A stretch of 60,682 nt of DNA from an uncultured Blautia sp. Lineage in GTDB: Bacteria > Bacillota > Clostridia > Lachnospirales > Lachnospiraceae. The stretch spans positions 1 to 60,682 of the forward strand of contig CAKROW010000011.1 of NCBI GenBank assembly GCA_934373235.1, in the 5' to 3' direction. The position numbers and the translations under genes are program-made. Below the pieces are notes generated by a model that saw only the letters and a program-made list of their open reading frames with translations, was not told the origin of the DNA and searched no databases. Of this stretch, positions 1 through 8,056 are shown piece after piece. How positions within the stretch are numbered: position 1 is the stretch's first letter; every line of letters begins with the position of its first letter.

Positions 1-225
1 ATGATCCTTATGGATATTCAGATGCCGGTTATGAATGGATATGATGCTACATTAGCCATCCGAAAGATGAAGGATACTAAAAAAGCCAGGATTCCAATTA
101 TTGCAATGACTGCCAATGTCTTTGCAGAAGATATACAAAAGGTTCTTTCTGTTGGAATGAATGATCATGTTGCAAAGCCTGTTGATATGAATATCCTCGT
201 CCCGACAATGATGAAATATTTATAA
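1..225 (+). CDS. Response-regulator receiver domain, C-terminal fragment of a hybrid histidine kinase (5' end outside window)
   Basis: The 74 visible residues are the second half of a CheY-like receiver domain. ILMDIQMP carries the phospho-acceptor Asp (visible residue 5), IPIIAMTAN carries the conserved Thr/Ser region, and AKPVD carries the conserved Lys-Pro. The ATG at position 1 lies in the middle of the domain, so it is an internal Met and the gene starts upstream. The stop is TAA at 223-225. The fragment closely resembles the receiver end of the kinase at 424-3357, so these are probably tandem paralogues ending in the same domain. The kinase part is inferred, not seen. Confidence 0.85.
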   Translation: MILMDIQMPVMNGYDATLAIRKMKDTKKARIPIIAMTANVFAEDIQKVLSVGMNDHVAKPVDMNILVPTMMKYL

Positions 226-261
226 TAGAACTTTAATGAAAAAAACACAATTTAATACAAC

Positions 262-345
262 AGAAGATTCGTCAGCAAATCAGGCGAAAGGCTGAGACGC
301 AAAGCTATAGGGTCTGTAAAATGACAGCCAGTTGCAATGTTTAAG
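262..345 (+). ncRNA. Cyclic-di-GMP-I (GEMM-I) riboswitch aptamer
   Basis: The core matches the clostridial GEMM-I pattern. GCAAA lies at 275-279, a GAAA-capped P2 stem follows, then GACGCAAAGC (296-305), TATAGGGTCT (306-315) and GACAGCCAGTTGC (323-335). The base before CAAA is G (275), the position equivalent to G20 of Vc2, which favours c-di-GMP over c-AMP-GMP; that is inference from known aptamers. A complete terminator hairpin follows at 346-376 and the downstream gene is the hybrid kinase at 424. The outer ends of P1 are approximate. Confidence 0.9.
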
Positions 346-376
346 ATGCATTGTCTGAAAAGGCAGTGCATTTTTT
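346..376 (+). terminator. Riboswitch expression-platform terminator
   Basis: A 10-bp stem (346-355 with 362-371, including two G-U pairs) has a six-base loop and is followed by six T. Bases 334-338 (CAATG) can instead pair with CATTG (349-353) inside the left arm, which would give an antiterminator overlapping the 3' edge of the aptamer. That fits transcriptional control of the kinase downstream. The direction of the switch (on or off with ligand) cannot be read directly. Confidence 0.8.
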
Positions 377-423
377 AAAATATGTGCTGTGTAATAACCG
401 GGTAATTTGTGGAGAAAAGAAAA

Positions 424-3357
424 ATGGATAAAAGTAGAAAAAAATCAGCCATACTGTTTGCAGGTATATTTGTGGTCTTAGGAATGTGGATGATATTATC
501 AGTACATTGCCGGGCTGCTGAAAGGAACAATGCAGAAAAACTGCCACAGACAGTGGAACAGGATGAATCAGCGCAACAGGAAACAAAAGGATCGGAAACG
601 CAGACAACGGAACAAAAGATCATCCGTGTAGGCTCGTTTGAGGATACCTTCGATTATGTAGATAAAAACGGTATCAGACGGGGATTTGGCTACGAGCTTA
701 TGCAGGCGCTGGCAGGCTATACCGGATGGAAATTTGAGTATGTGAAATGTGACTGGTCCAACTGTTTTGACAAGCTTGAAAACGGTGAGATCGATATTAT
801 GGGCGATATCTCCTATACCGACGAACGTGCACAAAAGATGCTTTTTTCGGATGAACCCATGAGCGAGGAAAAATATATCCTTTATGCTGATCTATCAAAT
901 ATGGATATTGGGCTGTCTGATTTCGGGTCTATGGATGGGAAACGTGTAGGTGTGCTCATGGATACAGAACCTGAAATCATGCTGACAGAATGGGAGAATA
1001 AGAATGGCATACACACAGAGCATGTAAATGTGTATAATAATGATGATGTTGAAAAGAAATTAGCAGATCATGAGATTGATTGTTTTGTGTCTCTGGAGGA
1101 ATCCATCTGGTCTGAACAGGGAATATCATCCGTTGCAACGATTGGTAAATCCGGCATATATTTTGCGATAAATAAAGAACGCAGCGATATCAAGACGGAG
1201 CTGGATCGCGCTATGGTCCAACTGGATCAGGATAGTCCTTTTTTTAAGGCAGATCTGTATAAGAAGTATTTTACCCTTGATTATAATCAGAGTCTTACAG
1301 GTGGAGAAAAGTCCTGGCTGGAAGAGCATGGTAGAATAAAGATAGGATTTTTGAACAATGATCCGGCGGTATTTTCCATGGATGAAGAAACCGGAAAACT
1401 TACGGGTATGCTATCAGAATATGTCTCCTATGCCAAAGACTGTCTGGGGAATCAGACACTGGAATTTTATATACAGGAATATGATGGCTATGACGAAATG
1501 ATTCAAGATCTGCAGAATCGTGAGATTGACATGATTTTCTATGCCGGCAGAAATCCTGATCTTGCAGAAAAGAAAGGATATACACTTACTAACACAGCCT
1601 GGACCTACAGCCTGATGGCGGTGACTGATGAGAAAGATTTTGACGAGGATAATGTGTATACAGTAGCTGTGCCAAAGGAAAAAGAAGCCTTAAAACAGCA
1701 TATTACTTTCAGTTACCCACAATGGAAGCTTGTAGATTGTGATTCGCTTGATGATGCGGCAGATATGATCATAAATGAAAAAGCAGACTGTTTCCTCATG
1801 GGAGCAAGTCAGGCGATGATATATGATAACGACCGGAATTTCAAGAGTGTTCCACTTACAAAAACAATGGAGGCGTGCTTTGCAGTAAGCGGTGGAGAGG
1901 GGATCCTCTTGTCGATACTGAATAAAACCTTAAAGGCCATGCCCTCTGACATGCTTACAAGCGCACTTGCTATCTATGACAGTACAGCAGATAGGGTAAC
2001 ATTTTTTGACTTTGTAAAAGACAATATGCCTGTTTTTTTTGTTGCCACAGGATTCTCTGCACTCAGCATAATAATTATTATTCTCGTACTTTTACGAAAG
2101 GCAAGAAAAGCAGAAGCTGTTGCAAAGCTTGCGGCAGATGATACACAAAAGCTCAATGACAAGCTGGAGGTTGCTCTGAAAAAAGCAGAGGATGCCAGTC
2201 TCGCAAAGACCCATTTCCTTAACAACATGTCACATGACATCCGTACTCCTATGAATGCAATTCTGGGTTATGCACAGCTTATGGAGGATGAACTAAAAGG
2301 AAAAGGGCTGCCTGAAATTTCAGAATATTTGGAAAAACTGCAGCAGTCCGGAAATCTTCTTCTGTCAATCATAAATAATGTACTGGATATGGCCCGGATT
2401 GAGAGCGGAAGGATGGAACTTGATGAGAATTATTGTCGGATTGAAGATATCCGGAAGTCTTTGTTTGCAGTATTTGATGAAAAAGCAAGAAAAAAGAATA
2501 TTGCGCTTTATTACGCGGTAAATGTAGAGCATGAGCATGTACTGACAGATGTTACCAAGGTAAAAGAAATATTTGTCAATATCCTGAGCAATGCAATAAA
2601 ATATACTCCGGCCGGTGGTTCTGTTATGGCAAACATAGATGAATTACCATGCGATGAGCCTGGGTACATGATAGCGAGGACCAGGGTGAGTGATACCGGA
2701 ATCGGTATGAGCCAGGATTATATGACAAAGATTTTCGAAGCATTCACACGTGAGAAGAACACCACAAAGAGCAAAATCGCAGGAACCGGACTTGGAATGT
2801 CAATCGTCAAGAAATATGTTGATCTGTTGGGAGGAACAATAGATGTAGAGAGTGAGCTTGGAAAGGGCAGCACTTTTACTGTTACATTAAAACACAGGAT
2901 AGCGGATGAAAGCTATTATATAAAAAAACATGCTGAAGAGCCTGAAACAGGCAGTGAAATCCTTAAAGGCAGGAAAATCCTTTTGGCAGAGGATAATGAT
3001 CTGAATGCGGAGATTGCAGAGACAATACTTAAACGTGCCGGTCTTAAAACAGAACGTGTAGAGGATGGCGTTCAGTGCGTAAACAGGATAGAAAAGATGT
3101 CGGTGGGTACATATGATGTGATCCTTATGGATATCCAGATGCCCAAAATGGACGGTTATACAGCAACACAGGAAATCAGGCACCTGCCGGATAAGGATAA
3201 GGCATGTATACCGATCATTGCAATGACGGCAAATGCATTTACAGAAGATAAGAGGGCTGCTGTTGCAGCCGGAATGAATGGTCATATAGCAAAGCCGATC
3301 CAGGTTGATAAGCTGCTGTCGATATTATCGGAAGTTATAAGGCAACAAGAAAAGTAG
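424..3357 (+). CDS. Hybrid sensor histidine kinase with two periplasmic-binding-type sensor domains and a receiver domain
   Basis: This 977-residue membrane sensor has an N-terminal membrane anchor (about residues 8-28) and two tandem bacterial extracellular solute-binding (SBP_bac_3) domains at about 63-285 and 295-525. A second membrane segment follows at about 535-557. The cytoplasmic part has HisKA with NMSHDIRTP (phospho-accepting His604), an HATPase with N-box NILSNAIKYTP and G-boxes DTGIGM and GTGLGM, and a receiver domain with Asp903 in ILMDIQMP. A GTG at 409 is possible, but ATG 424 sits nine bases after GGAG (411-414). It lies directly downstream of a c-di-GMP riboswitch, so its synthesis probably responds to that messenger. 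The ligand is unknown; polar amino acids are typical for this binding fold. Confidence 0.92.
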   Translation: MDKSRKKSAILFAGIFVVLGMWMILSVHCRAAERNNAEKLPQTVEQDESAQQETKGSETQTTEQKIIRVGSFEDTFDYVDKNGIRRGFGYELMQALAGYTGWKFEYVKCDWSNCFDKLENGEIDIMGDISYTDERAQKMLFSDEPMSEEKYILYADLSNMDIGLSDFGSMDGKRVGVLMDTEPEIMLTEWENKNGIHTEHVNVYNNDDVEKKLADHEIDCFVSLEESIWSEQGISSVATIGKSGIYFAINKERSDIKTELDRAMVQLDQDSPFFKADLYKKYFTLDYNQSLTGGEKSWLEEHGRIKIGFLNNDPAVFSMDEETGKLTGMLSEYVSYAKDCLGNQTLEFYIQEYDGYDEMIQDLQNREIDMIFYAGRNPDLAEKKGYTLTNTAWTYSLMAVTDEKDFDEDNVYTVAVPKEKEALKQHITFSYPQWKLVDCDSLDDAADMIINEKADCFLMGASQAMIYDNDRNFKSVPLTKTMEACFAVSGGEGILLSILNKTLKAMPSDMLTSALAIYDSTADRVTFFDFVKDNMPVFFVATGFSALSIIIIILVLLRKARKAEAVAKLAADDTQKLNDKLEVALKKAEDASLAKTHFLNNMSHDIRTPMNAILGYAQLMEDELKGKGLPEISEYLEKLQQSGNLLLSIINNVLDMARIESGRMELDENYCRIEDIRKSLFAVFDEKARKKNIALYYAVNVEHEHVLTDVTKVKEIFVNILSNAIKYTPAGGSVMANIDELPCDEPGYMIARTRVSDTGIGMSQDYMTKIFEAFTREKNTTKSKIAGTGLGMSIVKKYVDLLGGTIDVESELGKGSTFTVTLKHRIADESYYIKKHAEEPETGSEILKGRKILLAEDNDLNAEIAETILKRAGLKTERVEDGVQCVNRIEKMSVGTYDVILMDIQMPKMDGYTATQEIRHLPDKDKACIPIIAMTANAFTEDKRAAVAAGMNGHIAKPIQVDKLLSILSEVIRQQEK

Positions 3358-3426
3358 TACGTATAAAAAATGAATGTGAAGCGGGAAACAGAGCGTACAG
3401 GAGACTGTGAAAAGGGTCTGTCCTTT

Positions 3427-3470
3427 GCAGAGCTGCATTGTGAAAACGATGTTAGCTCTGCTTTCTTTTT
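3427..3470 (+). terminator. Intrinsic terminator after the hybrid kinase
   Basis: GCAGAGCT (3427-3434) pairs perfectly with AGCTCTGC (3454-3461), followed by TTTCTTTTT. It lies between the kinase stop and the GntR promoter and separates the two units. Confidence 0.75.
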
Positions 3471-3514
3471 GTGATAAATAACCTAAGGTCTCTTTTGGCA
3501 CTTAAATATAACAG

Positions 3515-3543
3515 TTGACAACAGTACTATACTGTTATATACT
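3515..3543 (+). promoter_or_regulatory. Promoter with embedded palindromic operator for the GntR/ABC operon
   Basis: TTGACA (3515-3520), a 17-base spacer and TATACT (3538-3543) form a near-consensus promoter. The spacer holds a perfect interrupted palindrome, AACAGTA-CTA-TACTGTT (3520-3536), and further ACTGTT-like half-sites flank it (3510-3514, 3541-3546). This is the arrangement expected for an autoregulated YtrA-type GntR repressor that blocks RNA polymerase. That the adjacent GntR protein is the binder is inference. Confidence 0.85.
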
Positions 3544-3564
3544 GTTTATAACGGGAGGAAACAT

Positions 3565-3939
3565 ATGAAGATTATAATCAATAATACATCAATGGTACCA
3601 ATTTATGAACAGATCATGGAGCAGATCAAGGCGCAGATCATCTCCGGAGAATTAAAAGAAAATGATATACTGCCGTCCGTGAGAACGATGGCAAAGGAAC
3701 TGAAGATCAGTGCACTTACTGTGAAGAAAGCATATGACAATCTGGAAGCAGAGGGCATGACTGTTACAGTTCATGGAAAAGGAACTTATGTAGCAGCTTC
3801 GAACACACAGTTGATGGAAGAGGAACGCAGGAAAGAAGTTGAGGCGGATCTGGAAGCGGCGATTCAGAAGGGAAGGCGCTGCGGAATGAAAGAGGAAGAG
3901 ATCCGTTCATTGTTTGAACTCATCATGGAGGATGAATGA
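3565..3939 (+). CDS. GntR-family (YtrA subfamily) transcriptional repressor
   Basis: This 124-residue protein has the N-terminal winged helix typical of GntR regulators: the YEQIMEQIKAQIISGEL entry helix, then LPSVRTMAKELKISALTVKKAYDNLE as helix-turn-helix and wing ending in GKGTYV. It has only a short helical tail, the length and shape of the YtrA subfamily that controls ABC exporters. Start ATG 3565 follows GGGAGG. It is first in an operon with an ABC ATPase and a permease; its stop overlaps the ATPase start. The palindrome in its own promoter suggests autorepression. The inducing ligand is unknown; cell-envelope antibiotics are common for the family. Confidence 0.93.
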   Translation: MKIIINNTSMVPIYEQIMEQIKAQIISGELKENDILPSVRTMAKELKISALTVKKAYDNLEAEGMTVTVHGKGTYVAASNTQLMEEERRKEVEADLEAAIQKGRRCGMKEEEIRSLFELIMEDE

Positions 3940-4790
3940 CTATGTTAGAAATCAAAGGAGTAAAGAAAAGCTACGGTGACTTTCAGTTAGACTGTTCGTT
4001 AAATGTAGAAAAAGGAAGAATTACCGGTCTGGTTGGAGAGAATGGAGCCGGTAAGAGCACGTTGTTCAAGGCGGTACTGGGACTCATTTCTTATGATGCC
4101 GGCGAGATAAAGATCTTGGGAAAAGCACCAGAAGAGTTAGGTGAAAAAGGGAAAGAAGAGCTGGGAGTCGTCCTGGCTGAAGCTGGATTCACCGGATATT
4201 TGAAAGGGAAAGATGTTGAGGCAGTCCTTGCCAGATTGTATCCGAAGTTTGAAGCAGATAAATTTCACCAGATGTGTGAAAGATATCAGATTCCGTTGAA
4301 TAAATTTATAAAAGAGTACTCAACAGGAATGAAAGCAAAGCTGAACCTGATCATTGCATTGACACATCAGGCAGAATTCCTGATGCTGGATGAGCCGACC
4401 GCAGGGCTTGATATCGGAGCAAGGGAAGGGATGCTGGATATTTTAAGAGAGTATATGGAGGAAGAGCCGGAGAGAAGTATCCTGATCAGTTCACATATTT
4501 CTTCAGATTTAGAACATCTGTGTGATGACATTTATGTGATTCATCAGGGAAAGATCGTACTTCATGAAGAGATGGATACGATTCTTGAAAAATATGCAGT
4601 GTTGAAGGTCAGTGAGGAACAATATCAGGCAGTGGATAAAAGTTATCTTTTGAAAGAGAAAAAAGAATTTTTTGGAAGAGCTTGTCTGACGAATGAGAAG
4701 CAGTATTATATAGAAAACTATCCGGAAATTATCGTGGAGAGCGGATCACTGGATCAGGTGATCCTGATGTTGACAGGGGGCGAGAGATGA
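3936..4790 (+). CDS. ABC transporter ATP-binding protein (YtrB-like)
   Basis: This 284-residue nucleotide-binding subunit has Walker A GENGAGKST (about 34-42), signature YSTGMKAK (about 128), Walker B FLMLDEPTAGLD (about 148-159) and an H-loop in ILISSHISSDL. It powers the membrane protein encoded next. The start at 3936 overlaps the GntR stop by four bases; ATG 3942 (MLEIKGV) is equally likely because GGAGG at 3927-3931 is better spaced for it. The GntR-ATPase-permease order with overlapping ends shows translational coupling. The substrate is unknown. Confidence 0.93.
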   Translation: MTMLEIKGVKKSYGDFQLDCSLNVEKGRITGLVGENGAGKSTLFKAVLGLISYDAGEIKILGKAPEELGEKGKEELGVVLAEAGFTGYLKGKDVEAVLARLYPKFEADKFHQMCERYQIPLNKFIKEYSTGMKAKLNLIIALTHQAEFLMLDEPTAGLDIGAREGMLDILREYMEEEPERSILISSHISSDLEHLCDDIYVIHQGKIVLHEEMDTILEKYAVLKVSEEQYQAVDKSYLLKEKKEFFGRACLTNEKQYYIENYPEIIVESGSLDQVILMLTGGER

Positions 4791-5461
4791 TGAAAGGAAT
4801 CAGAGGGCTATTGGAAAAGGATTTCAGGTTGCTTTTTCGGCAGGGCGGCAATCTATTTCTGGTATTAGCATTTGTAGCATTATTTTTTGTACTGACGGGA
4901 AAAACGGGAGCAACCTTCATTGCAATGTATATTCCATCTGTTATGGCAATATATTCAGGTAATACGATCAGTTATGATGAAAATAATCATGGCTATGCAT
5001 ATTTATTTTCTTTGCCTGTAAACAGGAAAATATATGTCAGAGAAAAATATAGTTTTTCTTTTATTATGACAGTATGTGGATGGTGTCTTGGAATGATCTG
5101 TGCAGGAATTGCTGTACTCATAAAGCCTGAAGAGGTGTTTGATCCGGAAATGCTGGCAATGGAGTTGATCACATTCTTTGTGTTTCAGGCAATGGCAGGA
5201 ATTATGATTGCGATCCGGTTAAGGTTTGAAGGAGAGAAAGGGCGAATTGTGCTGCCAATCGTAATTTTGATTATTTTTGCAATTTGTTATGCAATTGGAT
5301 CGTTTCTGAAGGCTAACCTGGGATTAAAAGAAAGTATTCTTCATGTGATAGGGGGAATAGGGGATTGTGAGATCGCGATTGCACTTATTGTGATAAGTCT
5401 GCTTATATGGTTTGGTTCGTATAAGTATAGTATGAGAGTTATGAAAAAGAAAGAGTTTTAA
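4787..5461 (+). CDS. ABC-2 type permease subunit
   Basis: This 224-residue integral membrane protein has about six hydrophobic segments, for example LFLVLAFVALFFVLTG near residue 24 and VLPIVILIIFAICYAIG near 160. The topology matches ABC-2 exporter membrane subunits of YtrC/D type. The start overlaps the end of the ATPase gene by four bases, so the two are coupled and should form one transporter. No transported compound can be assigned. The operon appears to end here, before a gap of about 170 bases that leads to the MATE gene. Confidence 0.85.
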   Translation: MMKGIRGLLEKDFRLLFRQGGNLFLVLAFVALFFVLTGKTGATFIAMYIPSVMAIYSGNTISYDENNHGYAYLFSLPVNRKIYVREKYSFSFIMTVCGWCLGMICAGIAVLIKPEEVFDPEMLAMELITFFVFQAMAGIMIAIRLRFEGEKGRIVLPIVILIIFAICYAIGSFLKANLGLKESILHVIGGIGDCEIAIALIVISLLIWFGSYKYSMRVMKKKEF

Positions 5462-5632
5462 TAAATGTAAAAGGCAAAATGCCAGGAGAGGATGCCCGGA
5501 TAAAATGTCAGAGCCGGTATGTAATAGTCACCAAAAATATCAGAAAAACTTTGTGAAAAAATAGGATTGTGTTTCGAAAGAGTCCCTTGTAAAATAGCGG
5601 ACAAGGATGAAAAAAGAGAAAAGGATATTTTT

Positions 5633-6982
5633 ATGGGAACCAATGAAAAGGATATGACTACCGGATCCCCCGGAAAACTGATCATAACTTTTGCCATACC
5701 AATGATGCTTGGAAATATCTTCCAGCAGTGCTACACAATGGCAGACACCATGATCGTCGGACAAGTGGTAGGAGTTGAAGCACTGGCGGCAGTAGGCGCC
5801 GGAGAATGGCTGGTATGGCTGGTGTTGGGGATCATGACAGGTATCACACAGGGTTTTTCTATTCTTGTATCGCAGTATTATGGAGCAGGGGAAAAGGAAA
5901 ATCTGAAATGTGCGGTGGCGAAAAGCTATATCATGACAGCGTTACTGTCTGCAGTTGTACTCGCAGTAAGTGAAGGTACAGTTTATCATGTTCTTTTATT
6001 TTTACAGACACCGGATAATATCATTGATCTGACAATGTTATATTTGCGGCTGATCTTTGCGGGAATCCCGATCATAGCTGCTTATAATATATTTGCAGCG
6101 ATCCTCCGGGCACTTGGAAACAGCAGATCTCCGTTGATAGCAATGACAGTGGCAGCAGTGATCAATGTGGGACTGGATCTGTTATTTGTGGCGGTTTTTG
6201 GCTGGGGCATAGCCGGGGCAGCAGTGGCGACCGTTATCGCACAGGGATTTTCCGCCTTGTACTGTTTGGTCGTATTACGTAAAATCCCGGATATCCACCT
6301 GAGAAAGAAGGATTTTTACAGGCAGCCCTCTATGAGTGTGCGACTTTTGGAACTGGCAGTTCCTCTTGCAATACAAAACGTGATCATCTCTGTGGGAGGA
6401 CTTGTGGTACAGTATGTGATCAATGGATTTGGTTTTCTGTTTGTAGCCGGATTTACGGCAACGAACAAGCTGTATGGGGTTTTGGAGATGGCTGCGATTT
6501 CATATGGATATGCCATTACAACTTATGTGGGCCAGAATCTTGGTGCAAAGAAATACCGGAGAATTCGAAAAGGTGTGCACAGCGGCACTTATATGGCAGT
6601 GCTCACTTCAGCTTTCATTTCCGGCATGATGGTGTTGTTTGGGCGTAATGTACTGTCCCTGTTTGTATCCGGTGAACCGGATCAGACCCGACAGGTATTG
6701 GATATCGCATATAAGTATTTGTTTATTATGGCTGTGTTTTTGTGGGTGCTGTATCTGCTGTATGTGTATCGTTCAGCTATCCAGGGCCTGGGCAATACCT
6801 TGATTCCCCTTGCCAGCGGCATTGCAGAATTTGTTATGCGTGTCAGCGTTGCGCTGCTGCTGCCAAAACTGATCGGCGAAGATGGGATATACTATGCAGA
6901 GATCTGTGCATGGAGCAGCGCAGCTATTTTATTATTCGTAAGTTATATGATCATTATACGGAAATATAAAGAAGTATTTTGA
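5633..6982 (+). CDS. MATE-family multidrug/metabolite efflux transporter
   Basis: This 449-residue protein has about twelve membrane segments and the MATE signature near its N terminus: PGKLIITFAIPMMLGNIFQQ then ADTMIVGQVVG. It should exchange Na+ or H+ for cationic drugs or metabolites at the cytoplasmic membrane. Reading is open from TTG 5567, but ATG 5633 is preceded by AAAGGA and gives the normal family N terminus. The 171-base gap before it has no clear consensus promoter. It may be read separately from the GntR/ABC operon. The substrate is unknown. Confidence 0.93.
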   Translation: MGTNEKDMTTGSPGKLIITFAIPMMLGNIFQQCYTMADTMIVGQVVGVEALAAVGAGEWLVWLVLGIMTGITQGFSILVSQYYGAGEKENLKCAVAKSYIMTALLSAVVLAVSEGTVYHVLLFLQTPDNIIDLTMLYLRLIFAGIPIIAAYNIFAAILRALGNSRSPLIAMTVAAVINVGLDLLFVAVFGWGIAGAAVATVIAQGFSALYCLVVLRKIPDIHLRKKDFYRQPSMSVRLLELAVPLAIQNVIISVGGLVVQYVINGFGFLFVAGFTATNKLYGVLEMAAISYGYAITTYVGQNLGAKKYRRIRKGVHSGTYMAVLTSAFISGMMVLFGRNVLSLFVSGEPDQTRQVLDIAYKYLFIMAVFLWVLYLLYVYRSAIQGLGNTLIPLASGIAEFVMRVSVALLLPKLIGEDGIYYAEICAWSSAAILLFVSYMIIIRKYKEVF

Positions 6983-7090
6983 ACGAAGGGCAGATAATTG
7001 TGTCAGTATTACAGAAGAAGCCTGAGACAGGCGGAGAATGTGATCCTGCCATTTGATGGAACCTGTAAAAGCTGGGGAAATCTTTCCTGA

Positions 7091-7135
7091 GCAAAAGCGA
7101 GCGGGCCGGCGTTAGATAAAACGCTGGACCCGCTC
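7091..7135 (-). terminator. Terminator of the alpha/beta hydrolase gene, overlapping its stop codon
   Basis: Bases 7099-7113 pair with 7120-7135 in a GC-rich, 15-bp stem with one bulged base, and GCTTTT follows on the minus strand. The stop codon of the hydrolase (7112-7114) lies inside the hairpin. Confidence 0.75.
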
Positions 7136-7885
7136 CATTGTAGTTTTGAGAATAAAGATATCTGTCAGTACATCACCGGTTTCCAGAGAATGGTTGGCGT
7201 TTTGGGTGAGAAAGAGAGGTACATCTTTCTGTGCTGCCAGTTTCCGGATGGAATTGGTTTCTGCCCAGGGATCTGCGGTGCCGTGGAAGGCGATGCTTCC
7301 TGCAAGTGGGAAGGAAAAGGTCTCTGCAAGAGGCGTGAACAGGATGCTTTTTACAGTCAGATCGTGTCGGGAAGCATAGGCAGAGGAGATGACTGTACCA
7401 ATGCTTTTGGAAATAAAAAGAATGCTGCCATAGGAATTCCAGTCGATGCTGCTTAAGGCGCGTTCTGTCTGTTCCAGGGCAAGGTCAAAGGCCTGTTTCA
7501 TTTTTTCGGGATCTCCTTTGACATTTTCCGGAAGGCTGCCATAGGATACCGTGCGGATCTGATAGCCGTGTTTGCTGGCAAGGCGGCTGGTATAGTACAG
7601 AAGCGGCTTGTCAGCCGTGTATCCGATACCCGGAAAAACAACAGCTAATTTTGGGACGTCTTTATCGGCTTCGGCTGTATGGGCGGAAACTCTGGCATAG
7701 AGCATCTGAAGCTGAAGCTTTTCCTGAAGCTCCTTCAAGGTAATGGAGATCGTACAGGAATCAGATGGAAGATAATCATAATCGGTAACATTGCCGTCCT
7801 CTTCCATGGAATAAACAATGTGTGAGGAACCCATGAGCTCCATGTCTTCTTCAATATCTGAAAGTAATTCTTCGTATGATTTCAT
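7112..7885 (-). CDS. Alpha/beta-hydrolase-fold protein of unknown substrate
   Basis: This 257-residue protein has a soluble N-terminal segment of about 75 residues, then an alpha/beta-hydrolase core. LAVVFPGIGYTADKPLL is the first strand with its oxyanion-type loop. SKSIGT carries the likely nucleophile Ser161, GTADPWAE carries Asp205 and ANHSLE carries His232, giving a complete Ser-Asp-His triad. It resembles the dienelactone-hydrolase/YtxM type of small hydrolase, and the substrate is unknown. Its promoter is divergent from that of the NifX/FKBP fusion gene. The ATG at 7885 is the only sensible start. Confidence 0.75.
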   Translation of the reverse strand: MKSYEELLSDIEEDMELMGSSHIVYSMEEDGNVTDYDYLPSDSCTISITLKELQEKLQLQMLYARVSAHTAEADKDVPKLAVVFPGIGYTADKPLLYYTSRLASKHGYQIRTVSYGSLPENVKGDPEKMKQAFDLALEQTERALSSIDWNSYGSILFISKSIGTVISSAYASRHDLTVKSILFTPLAETFSFPLAGSIAFHGTADPWAETNSIRKLAAQKDVPLFLTQNANHSLETGDVLTDIFILKTTMERVQRFI

Positions 7886-7937
7886 TTTAGCTTAAACCTT
7901 CTTATTTAAAAAATCTTTTATTTTTACAGATGCTTCT

Positions 7938-7966
7938 ATTATACTGGATTCAGTGAATGACAGCAA
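7938..7966 (-). promoter_or_regulatory. Predicted promoter of the alpha/beta hydrolase gene
   Basis: On the minus strand TTGCTG (7966-7961), 17 bases and TATAAT (7943-7938) lie about 50 bases upstream of the start codon. Confidence 0.6.
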
Positions 7967-7990
7967 GAGCTGGCAGAGAGAAGTTAAACC

Positions 7991-8019
7991 TTGCTTTTAT
8001 CCTGCCTGCACGATATACT
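7991..8019 (+). promoter_or_regulatory. Predicted promoter of the NifX/FKBP fusion gene
   Basis: TTGCTT (7991-7996), 17 bases and TATACT (8014-8019) lie 37 bases before the start codon; GGAGGG at 8043-8048 is the ribosome site. Confidence 0.6.
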
Positions 8020-8056
8020 TATATAATATATATCTGATTAATGGAGGGTTTTACAA

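Noticed and set aside
1..3. ATG at base 1 as a true gene start
   Set aside because: It falls within the receiver domain just before the phospho-acceptor Asp, so the gene continues upstream of the window.
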